DNA from: Cytauxzoon felis
Lineage: Eukaryota > Apicomplexa > Aconoidasida > Piroplasmida > Theileriidae
Length of the DNA: 16,684 nucleotides
Assembly (NCBI GenBank): GCA_020283715.1
Contig: JAIQCW010000015.1
Location: 1 to 16,684, forward strand
Direction: 5' to 3'
Under the pieces are notes generated by a model that did not search any database, was not told where the DNA came from, and saw only the letters and a program-made list of their open reading frames with translations. The position numbers were made by a program, and so were the translations under genes. Every line of letters begins with the position of its first letter. The first letter of the stretch is position 1. Shown piece after piece: positions 9,625-16,684 of the stretch.

Positions 9625-10145
9625 ATGTCACCATCAATGAATCGCGCAAAGGGGGTAGGTATATATATTGATTATAAATTTATAAATTAATATTATAGAG
9701 ATCACGTCAAGGTGGTACACCAAGGGATACCCCTAGAGATAGGGATACCCCTAGAGATAGGGATACTCCTAGAGATAGAGATTTGCCAAGGGATACATAT
9801 CATAATGTACCTGTACATTATCAAACATATGGTGCTACACCAGTAGCTACAAAAATCGCAAGTCATAAACCACTTGGTACAGTTGGTTTATCTACAAGTA
9901 CTGAACAATTAGCACCTGGTTTAAATAAACCATTAGTTACAAGCGCATTTCCACATAATGTTGGTGAAACAAAGAAGAGGACATATGAAGAAACACTTCA
10001 TGTAGAAAAAAATGTTAGCGCTGTTAAGAAAGTTAAGACTGAACATGGTGCTGTATATAAATTCGTTAAAGATTTTAGACATAAGACTGTAACATGGATG
10101 CAAAATGTAGCAAATACATTTAAAAGTTTATTTTGGAAAAAGTGA
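9625..10145 (+). CDS. Small basic protein with TPRDRD tandem repeat, function unknown
   Basis: There are two exons. Exon 1 is 9625-9654, encoding MSPSMNRAKG. A 44-nt intron (GTAGGT..TATAG, 9655-9698) joins in phase to 9699-10145, giving 158 residues. Exon 2 opens RSRQGGTPRDTPRDRDTPRD, an Arg/Asp-rich low-complexity stretch built on 18-nt tandem repeats. A middle region rich in Thr/Pro/Val follows, then KKRTYEETLHVEKN, which includes a basic cluster, and a basic, aromatic C-terminus (KDFRHKTVTW ... FKSLFWKK) that could form an amphipathic helix. I recognise no enzyme motif and no membrane segment. It lies about 100 bp from the convergent 3' end of EMG1. Confidence 0.7.
9724..9777 (+). repeat. 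18-nt tandem repeat, three units
   Basis: There are three head-to-tail copies of GGGATACCCCTAGAGATA (9724, 9742, 9760). The third has one C-to-T change that is silent in the reading frame. The unit encodes (D)TPRDR. It is likely length-variable between strains. Confidence 0.9.
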
Positions 10146-10248
10146 TTAAATTTTATGGATACCTAGGATTTATTCTCCTTCTATCCATATTAATATGCTT
10201 TATACGCTCTCTTTTTTAAAAAAAACCCCATCTTTAATAATATTTATC

Positions 10249-11643
10249 TCATGTAATGTTATACAATAGTTCCAATTCATTACATAACTTTGCACAACAA
10301 TGTGCCGCTGTTAAGTTATATGGAGATATCGATATAACATCCAATACATCATTTATAGTACCATAAGCTTGATCAGTTGATATTGCACCGATATGAAATA
10401 TCAAATTACACTCGTCCTTATGTTTATATAAATATTCCCTCAATCTTACCAATTCACCCGTATTAGATAAACCTATGCGATAACCACCAACAGGTAATAC
10501 AGACTCCATCTCATTCTTTATAACCTATAACATTTTATCCATACATATATATAAGAATACAATCGATTGAAGATAGTGATCCACATATTCTTCCACATCC
10601 ACCTGAGGTTATAACCTTGTCTTCCACTCGCCGTGGAGGCCTTTCTATTTACATCCCCTTCCAGCTCCCAGAGATCGCTTCCAGGTATTCCACTTGAGTT
10701 CTGTTCTTCCGGGTAATATTCCTGTTCTTAGGGTTGACATACCGAGGATGATCTCAGGGAATACGAGGGGAAGTAAATAGAAGAAGCCTCCACGGCGAGT
10801 GGAAAAAGAGGCGGATTGGACCTCGAGTAGAACACCTAGTGGAAAGGAGACCAGTACTTAATCTCAATTGGAAAAGAAAATATTGGATTGTACTTCATTT
10901 GGTATGTAAAGTTACCTTGAGAAGTATATTATTATTACCGATGGATTTAATTTTTCTTTTATCAATTAGATCATTTAATAGTATGTTGAACTTTTCTATG
11001 GATTTCGGTACTTGCAACGTAGGTGATACTTCAATTAACTCGTTAGTATTCGTACGAACATATACCTTCAACTTTCCACTCTATAGGAAGTAAATATTTA
11101 TATAACACAAAGACAGAGAGCAATGTCAACAACACTTGAGATCCAATCCAACTCTTCTCTTCCAACCCTCTTCGTCCTGCCGTCAGCTCTTCTAATTACC
11201 TATCTCTAAAGAGTATAGCCACTCCCAGAGATCGTGGCGATGAAGAAGGTAGTATTGGACCTCAAGTGGAAGTGGACTACCCGAAAGTGATTTACGGGAA
11301 CTTGAGGGGGAAGTAAATAGAGAAGGCCACCACTCCTAGTGGGAGGACCTCAGGTGGAGAAGCTGTCTGCAAGACGAAGGAACGTTGAGTGGAAGTGGTG
11401 AGATAAGGATTGGATCTAAAGTGGAGTTGAAAACAACTCGTTATGCTTCGTTGGATGAATAACGTTGTATGAGTATTTTTTACCTTATTGAGAGGTCGAT
11501 CTTGAAGTACAATTAGACATTGATGTAGTATATCGATTCTTGAATCCTATAGTTATAGGTGATGATCCCACAAGGTTGGAGCGTACGGGTGTATTAACAA
11601 TTGATGCATCTTCGAGTATTATAAAAATTTTTAAATTTGTCAT
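10249..11643 (-). CDS. EMG1: Ribosome biogenesis methyltransferase EMG1/NEP1, N-terminal exon structure uncertain
   Basis: EMG1/NEP1 is a SPOUT-class enzyme that N1-methylates a pseudouridine of 18S rRNA and helps small-subunit assembly in the nucleolus. Exons on the minus strand are a start exon from 11643 (MTNLKIFIILEDAS), then 11546-11484, 11080-10916 and 10524-10249. Recognisable family segments in order are ILHQCLIVLQDRPLNK, LKVYVRTNTNELIEV, LLKVIKN, LPVGGYRIGLSN, FHIGA and ISISPYNLTAAHCCAKLCNE near the end. The last three form the cofactor-binding knot region. The 403-nt and 391-nt introns each hold a repeat element. The segment of about 30 residues with the conserved DDH region, normally between the first strand and ILHQC, is not visible. 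With a donor at 11586 the protein would be about 186 residues, shorter than usual. It is divergent from the POT1-like gene, about 80 bp away. Confidence 0.88.
10599..10902. repeat. Inverted-repeat element in EMG1 last intron, decayed right end
   Basis: The left arm starts CCACCTGAGG and contains CCACTCGCCGTGG, TCTATTTACATCCCC and GATCGCTTCCAGG. The centre has TTCTTCCGGGTAATATTCC. The right arm has GATGATCTCAGGGAA, AGTAAATAGAAGAAGC and CCACGGCGAGTGG, then a degenerate terminus GGATTGTACTTCATTTGG (10885-10902). The terminus reaches within about 13 nt of the EMG1 splice donor. The many substitutions suggest an old copy. Confidence 0.85.
11132..11425. repeat. Inverted-repeat element in an EMG1 intron
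   Basis: The ends are ACACTTGAGATCCAATCC and GGATTGGATCTAAAGTGG, inverted relative to each other with few mismatches. The interior includes CGTCCTGCCGTCAGC, CTCTAAAGAG, GCCACTCCCAGAGATCGTGGC (stem-loop), CCCGAAAGTGATTTACGGG (stem-loop), CCACCACTCCTAGTGGG and TGTCTGCAAGACGA. It lies within the 403-nt intron 11081-11483. Confidence 0.9.
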
Positions 11644-11724
11644 TTTAAAATATGTAAATTAATAATATGAATAGTCATTTTTTATTTAAAATTTTTGTTT
11701 TTGTTAAATAGTGTTTTGTATTCT

Positions 11725-14700
11725 ATGGGACAGGAGATTTTTGATACGTTCAATAAATTTCTAGATGATTTGTATAATTTAGATATATCGCATATACATT
11801 GGAAACCACGGCTTATATTAATCAAACGTATACTCAATGATTCAAGAATTAATATAGACTCTTCCCAAGATCCCTTTGTCGAAGGCCTCTCTACACTACT
11901 CAATGCAGCCATATCTACAAGTACGTACTCACACATACTTACACATCATACACAAACAGGGAATATTTTCAACTCATCACCCGATGCATACCAAAATATC
12001 AATTTCAACACAGGTTTGCATACTCGAAGTAACATAATTACTCCACTTGAGGTTACATCTAATTCCTTTCCACTAGGCGTGGAGCCTCTTCTATTTACTT
12101 CCCCCTCAAGCTCCCGTAGATCACTTTCGGGTTCCACTCGAGGTCCATCTTTCCCATTGGATAGAGGTTTTCCAACTGCTTGAGGTTTCTTGATAAGGAG
12201 GAGGCAAAGAAATGTGATGTTAGAGTGTTCGATACTAATTACGAAACTCGTAAGAATCAATATGGATGTCTTTCTAATAAAAATTTCTGCTGCGTTACTA
12301 ATGTGAAGAATAAATATGATGAGATGATTAAATCGGCTAACGGATTGAGTGGAGTTCAGGATGAATCTGTTGTACAAAATAATGGTGTAGAGAGTTGTAG
12401 TAATCTTCAATCATGTCCTACAACTACTGGAGGTTCGAATACTGCTGATTGTTCAGGTAAAGATTGCGAATGTGATGATAAATGTAATTGTACACCTACT
12501 CCTACGGATAATCCCAACGGTGTCTTTAAGAATCTATGCAATATGATGTGTTGTAATGGAAAAGAAAAATGTTCATGTACTGATGGGAATTGTCAGTCCA
12601 TAAAAACATTTTGTACTCAAGTGAAGAGTTTCACGGATCTAGTGAAGGAGGTTAAAAATGGAACGGCAACTACATCTCCTACTACAACTACTCCTTGCGA
12701 CTGCAAGGATAAAAATTGTGATTTCTGTAAAACATGTCGCTTCATTAAACTCATTGAGGAGTATACGAAGGAGTTGGGGAAGGAACATAAATGTAGATGC
12801 AATAAACCTGATTTGATTGATGCAGTCATTGATATAACACTAGACGTAGGCTTTACCGCTACAAAATACTTCTTCAATAAGTTTGCTGATTTAATTTCTG
12901 GTAATGGTGAGCAAAAAAATAGCCAAGGAACAGATGGAACTGCTCAAGGATCCAATCCAAAATTTTATGAGTGCAAGTGTTGTATAGACAAAAACGATAA
13001 CTGCTTGAAGGATGGAAGATATATGACATATACCATATATAGTAGACCTAGAGTGAATTACCCGCAGCTGATCTCAGGGAAGCGGAGGGGGAGATAAATG
13101 GAAGAGCTCCATGCAATGGAAAAGATGGACCTTCGGTGGAATAGTTATCTGTAAGAATTATTTAAATATTTCTATTGTTATAGGTCGTATGGGTGTGGAT
13201 TATTCTGGTATATTGGAATCGGTGATATCTCAGATGAATGTATTGGCTAATCAGTTATCTTTATTTAATAGTTTGACGAATAGGAGTAGGAATAGTTATA
13301 CGGGTATTGGTGTGACGAATAATATCGATGGTCAGCATGTATTATTACCTCCATCTTATAGAAGTGTATATGATCCATTGATTTCTGTTAGATCATTTAA
13401 TGAAAATTCCACCCCGAAGAACGAAGATTTGAATAGAGATAATGATAATTTTGATTCTGATGTTAATGTTCCAAGTTTAGATTTAACTAAAATACAACAA
13501 TATTTTCAATTACAAAATAAATCCTTTGATCAACAAAGTTATTCACACTCTGTTGATGGAGGTAGTTATCTTCCCTCTATAGATGAAGGAGTATACCATG
13601 ATGATAATTTAATTGATGACGCAGGAGGAAGTTATGAACCTCCTCCATTGGAAGGAGGAGGAAATAATGAACTTCCTCCAGTTGACGGAAGAAATGATAT
13701 TGTTTCAGTTGATGTAGGAAATGATATAGTTCCAGTGGATCCAATTGAACCTCCTTCAGTGGAAGGAAGTGGAAATGAACCTCCATCAATAACATCGGAT
13801 ACATCTAATGTGATAAATAGAAATATATCATCACCTCCATCTTCAATGTATAAAGAGTTGGTGAATATAGAAGTTGATATGGAGAATTTCAATACATTTG
13901 TTATAGCAATAGAAATGACAAGTGCTAGATTAAGATATACAAGATTTAAAAGAGATATAATAAATTATAGAGTAATAGATCCATCAATATATATAGAAGG
14001 ATATAATAATCATATTTATACTATACAAGTTATGCAATCAAATTCAATAGAACAATATCATGTTGGATTTGGTGATATATTAAGATTACATCGATTCAAT
14101 TCTAAAAATGGTTATAATAAATCTGGTAATAAATCAATAGATCTTATACTTTCAAGAAATAATCCAACCATTAGATTATGGCCATATCAACCTGATGATA
14201 CCATCATCTATCAAAATAATAATCATATACAAGATAACAATATTGAACATGAAATACTTTATACAGGAAGATCCAATCATTCACTACCCGATATCAATTT
14301 TAACATCAATCACTCATATGATATCAATTCCAATGTCCCACCTGAGGTCCAATCCACATCTGTTCCACTCGGCGTGGAGCCTTCTTCCAATTACCTATCC
14401 CTGAAGGGTAAAGCCACTCCCGGAGATCGTGGCGAAGAATCCGAGACGATCCATGGGAGTCGAGGTGAGGTAAATAGAGAGGCCACCACGGCGAGTGGAA
14501 AAGAGGTTGTAGCATCGAGTGGAAGCCATCTGCAAGACAAGGAAATGACCTCAGATGTAACGCCTACTGGAACAGAAAATGTAAACCCGGAAGAACAGAA
14601 AATATCAACCCGGAAGAGCAGGTATTTTACCCGGAGTAACGTAAAAAGTATCAACTCGGAAGAACAGGATTTACCTGGAAGAACAAAAGATATCTACCCG

Positions 14701-15965
14701 GAAGAACGAACATCTGGTATAGTAGATGTAACCTCAAGTGGAATACCCGAAAGTGATCTACGGGAACTTGAGAGGGATGTAAATAGAGAAGGCTCCACTC
14801 CTAGTGGAAGAGGAGTTGAAGACAAGGAAAGGACTTCAGGTGGTGAAGTTGATGTTATAGAATTGGATGATTATGTATCTGTGAATTCTGTGGATGGATT
14901 GACAGATAAGCAATTATTAGAATCACAGGGTATAACAATATGTGGTCCTGGTGAATTGAAGGTATATGATGAGGATATATCTATAATATATAGATTGAGG
15001 AAATGGATAAATGATAATTTAGATCCTATAGAATGTATAACAAATAATGAATATACTAAAAATTTATCAGATTTAATATCAACTCCTGGTGATTTTATTG
15101 TTAATGTTATTAAAGTATCACCTGAAAATGGTATTAATTTAATTGTTAGAGATTCAACTGATATAGCAGCTGTTATTAATCTTGAAATGATATTATTAAC
15201 TAATCTTATTGAATCTAAAAATCATTTAATACCTGGTGATTGGATCAAACTTAGAGCATTCAATAGATTCTATCATCATATCACACTCAAAAATGGCTTT
15301 AAAATAATCGCATTACACCCAACAGATTCATCCACAATCACCAGATTACCATACGCCAATATCAAACTCAAAGATATACCCGATGATCTATTCGCCAATC
15401 ATAGGTAAGCTTACATTAATGAAGTTACTGCTCCACTTGAGGTCCTGTAGTTCCACTCGCCGTGGTGGCTCTCCACCTGAGGTCCAATCCTACTCTTCAT
15501 TCCACTCGCCGTGGTGGCCTTCTCTATTTATCTCCCTCTAAAGAGTAAAGCCACTCCCAGAGATCGTGGCGGAGGTTGTTACTGGACCTCAAGTGGAACC
15601 TGGAAGCGATCTACGGGAGCTGGAAGGGGAGATAAATAGAGAAGCTGACGGCAGGACTGACCTCAAGTGGAGAAGGCCACCACGGCGAGTGGGAAGACCT
15701 CAGGTGTGGTGTCTACTACATTGTTTCGTAATGGTTATTTATTTCTTGTTATATTATAATATATAGGAATGTTGTGAAGAAGGTTCGTATGAAGGTATGG
15801 AATGATATATCGATGATGAATAGTTTATTTCCAAAAAAATTAAAGAAGGATCCGGGTTATATAGAGCGTGTATTACAATTACGTACGAATGATTTAGTTA
15901 GGGTTGCTAGAGAAGAGAATAGATATTCATCACAAGAAGAGGGTGAAATATATTCATCACAGTAA
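11725..15965 (+). CDS. POT1: POT1-like telomere end-binding protein with two OB folds
   Basis: POT1/TEBP-alpha proteins bind the single-stranded telomeric G-strand in the nucleus through paired OB folds. The exons are 11725-11920, 13184-15404 and 15767-15965, encoding 871 residues; both junctions (GTACGT..TATAG, GTAAGC..TATAG) keep phase. Residues 1 to about 290 are acidic and low-complexity, with Pro-Pro-rich repeats such as EPPSVEGSGNEPP. The first OB fold is about 300-400 and contains VGFGDILRLHR (GDI about 362), a hallmark of this family. The second is about 640-790, with GDFIVNVIKV, GDWIKLR (about 750) and TRLPY. The linker between them (about 450-618) is an element read in frame. Intron 1 (1263 nt) holds a Cys-rich cassette and intron 2 (362 nt) another element. 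The OB-fold reading is good; the POT1 assignment is weaker because the N-terminal extension is unusual. The start ATG follows a possible acceptor, so an earlier exon is possible. Confidence 0.65.
12043..13139. mobile_element. Composite inverted-repeat element carrying a long Cys-rich frame, inside an intron
   Basis: The left arm (12043-12150, reverse orientation) starts CCACTTGAGGTTACATC and includes CCACTAGGCGTGG, TCTATTTACTTCCCCCTC, GATCACTTTCGGG and CCACTCGAGGTCC. The right arm (about 13055-13139, forward) includes CCCGCAGCTGATCTCAGG and GAAGCGGAGGGGG and ends GGACCTTCGGTGG. About 900 bp of non-element sequence encoding a Cys-rich polypeptide lies between the arms. The unit sits wholly inside intron 1 (11921-13183) of the POT1-like gene. 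The layout matches the smaller cassette at 1204-1730. Confidence 0.7.
12180..13097 (+). CDS. Cys-rich open frame without start codon (captured gene fragment?)
   Basis: The frame is open for about 300 codons but its first ATG is about 50 codons in, and no splice-in is obvious, so it looks 5'-truncated. It is rich in Cys, Lys, Thr and Asn, with clusters CSGKDCECDDKCNC, CCNGKEKCSC, CDCKDKNCDFCKTC and KCRC, two Thr/Pro spacers (TPTPTDNP, TSPTTTTP), a short hydrophobic stretch (DAVIDITLDVGFTATKYFF), and ECKCCIDKNDNCLKDG. The last ~15 residues come from the repeat arm. The composition resembles parasite surface multigene families, but I recognise no named one. There is no signal peptide or anchor. 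It is sense-oriented inside a POT1-like intron, so it could be an alternative exon, a fragment or a pseudogene. Confidence 0.5.
   Translation: MRFLDKEEAKKCDVRVFDTNYETRKNQYGCLSNKNFCCVTNVKNKYDEMIKSANGLSGVQDESVVQNNGVESCSNLQSCPTTTGGSNTADCSGKDCECDDKCNCTPTPTDNPNGVFKNLCNMMCCNGKEKCSCTDGNCQSIKTFCTQVKSFTDLVKEVKNGTATTSPTTTTPCDCKDKNCDFCKTCRFIKLIEEYTKELGKEHKCRCNKPDLIDAVIDITLDVGFTATKYFFNKFADLISGNGEQKNSQGTDGTAQGSNPKFYECKCCIDKNDNCLKDGRYMTYTIYSRPRVNYPQLISGKRRGR
14338..14843. repeat. Inverted-repeat element inside an exon, translated in frame
   Basis: It starts CCACCTGAGGTCCAATCC and ends GGACTTCAGGTGG. It reads through without a stop as PPEVQS, SVPLGVEPSSNYLSLK, KATPGDRGE, then NPEEQ/TRKSR/SEEQ-type units, VTSSGIPESDLREL, VNREGSTPSGR and TSGG. 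It is the same order and frame as the copy in the exon of the gene at 378-4102. It replaces or extends the linker between the two OB folds. Confidence 0.88.
15433..15706. repeat. Inverted-repeat element in the last intron of the POT1-like gene
   Basis: The ends are CCACTTGAGGTCC and GACCTCAGGTG. Two CCACTCGCCGTGG hairpin modules on the left face a CCACGGCGAGTGG on the right. The interior has CTCTAAAGAG, GCCACTCCCAGAGATCGTGGC, GATCTACGGGAGCTGG and CTGACGGCAGGAC. It lies within intron 15405-15766. Confidence 0.9.
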
Positions 15966-16520
15966 TAAAGTGTAAATATAATGAGTTCATTTATATATAT
16001 TATTAGATATGATTACTGACAATTTATATATGTAAATTAAAGTTTATAAAACCTTGACGACTATAATATTAATATATATGATATACAACTATACTAAATT
16101 AGTAGGTAAAAAAAATTATAAAGATTCAAAGTACATCAACTCTTAAAAGATGAAAAAAAATTAGAGTCATCAAGTAAATGGGATTATAACCCATTCAATT
16201 AGGGTATAGAAATAATAATCTATTGTTTATAGATTAAATCAACCCTGGAAATTTATAAATTAATTTCCATTAACGAAAAAAAAAGAACAGATAATAGACA
16301 TTTTTACAACTTTAGAAGAAAAAAAAATCCACCTTAACCATTCATTAACATAACATCAATACAACACTGCATTTGCAATATTAACATTAATTTATATAAA
16401 CCCTATAATACAATCATACAAATACAACCTTATTATACACAATTATAAACCTACACCAATACCAAATAAATACATCTTACACCCATCATTCAAAGTCAAG
16501 GTTATATCACTACCTTCACT
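15966..16520. other. Intergenic region downstream of the POT1-like gene, nothing identified
   Basis: It is AT-rich with several A runs (for example near 16109-16115, 16152-16160, 16275-16285 and 16319-16328). A small inverted repeat TGGGATTATAACCCA lies near 16179-16193. I see no open frame of substance and no tRNA-like fold. Confidence 0.4.
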
Positions 16521-16684
16521 CCACTTGAGGTAAGTCCACCTCTTATTCTCTTGCAGAGAGCTTCCTTATTTACTTCCCCCTTCGCTTCCCTGAGATCAGC
16601 TGCGGGTTCCACTCGAGGTCTAGTACTACTACCTTCCTTCGTCTTGCAGACAGCTTCCTTATTTACTTCCCCCTCCGCTTCCCT
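16521..16684 (-). repeat. Interspersed inverted-repeat element, left-hand part (cut by window end)
   Basis: It begins CCACTTGAGG at 16521 and runs in reverse orientation with two successive module pairs: TCTTGCAGAGAGC, TTATTTACTTCCCCC and CTTCCCTGAGATCAGC; then CCACTCGAGGTC, TCTTGCAGACAGC and TTATTTACTTCCCCC, ending in CGCTTCCCT at the window edge. The right arm should follow beyond the window. Confidence 0.9.

Noticed and set aside
10839..11093. Plus-strand open frame of 84 codons
   Set aside because: It is antisense to the EMG1 exon 10916-11080, which has clear family similarity on the other strand.
11682..11936. Minus-strand open frame of 84 codons as an upstream EMG1 exon
   Set aside because: It is antisense to the first POT1-like exon, shows no EMG1 similarity, and ends far from a usable donor for the EMG1 frame.
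12180..13097. Assignment of the Cys-rich frame to a named variant surface antigen family
   Set aside because: Only the composition and Cys clusters are suggestive; no diagnostic domain, signal peptide or anchor is visible, so no family name is given.
13577..13892. Minus-strand Pro/Ser-rich frames opposite the POT1-like exon
   Set aside because: They are shadows of the low-complexity Pro-Pro/Glu coding region on the plus strand.
15566..15766. Short open frame reading VEPGSDLRELEGEINREADG as a separate gene
   Set aside because: It is the repeat element in the intron 15405-15766; the same peptide arises wherever the element's open frame is intact, and the splice sites on either side keep the host frame.
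16165..16210. tRNA-like or ncRNA fold around TGGGATTATAACCCA
   Set aside because: Only a short hairpin is present; no acceptor stem, D-arm or T-arm could be assembled.

Overview
The window is eukaryotic nuclear DNA and looks like an apicomplexan parasite, most plausibly a piroplasm (Babesia/Theileria/Cytauxzoon group). The unique sequence is very AT-rich. Proteins are rich in Asn, Ile, Lys and Tyr. Genes are tightly packed, with GT..AG introns mostly only 37-46 nt long. The genes I can name are eukaryotic housekeeping genes. The species assignment is an inference from style, not from a marker gene.

Layout, left to right. (1) A five-exon gene of unknown function on the minus strand (378-4102). 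(2) A choline/ethanolamine kinase on the plus strand (4448-5756). (3) Transcription elongation factor TFIIS on the minus strand (6454-7396). (4) A three-exon gene of unknown function with an N-terminal hydrophobic segment on the plus strand (7584-8969). (5) A small basic protein with a TPRDRD tandem repeat on the plus strand (9625-10145). (6) The 18S rRNA methyltransferase EMG1/NEP1 on the minus strand (10249-11643). (7) A POT1-like telomere protein with two OB folds on the plus strand (11725-15965). Gene pairs 1/2, 3/4 and 6/7 are divergent, with short shared upstream regions. No pathway unites the genes.

The striking component is a family of GC-richer interspersed elements, present in eleven places. 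Complete copies are bounded by inverted termini close to 5'-CCACYTGARGTCCAATCC. The arms are mosaics of small modules separated by the core CCACTTGAGGTC or its complement. Many modules can fold into short hairpins. The elements lie between genes, inside every long intron of the window, and twice inside exons, where they are read in the same frame and add roughly 170-185 residues of repeat peptide. All eight introns whose both ends I could fix confidently and that lack an element are 37-46 nt. All five introns with an element are 307-1263 nt.

Two copies are split by a cysteine-rich coding fragment ending in a shared C-x-C-C-x5-N-C-L-K-D-G motif. Both lie in introns of unrelated genes, in sense orientation, with the left arm inverted relative to the right arm. 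This looks like a non-autonomous inverted-repeat element family that has carried pieces of a multigene family into introns. I found no transposase or reverse transcriptase in the window.
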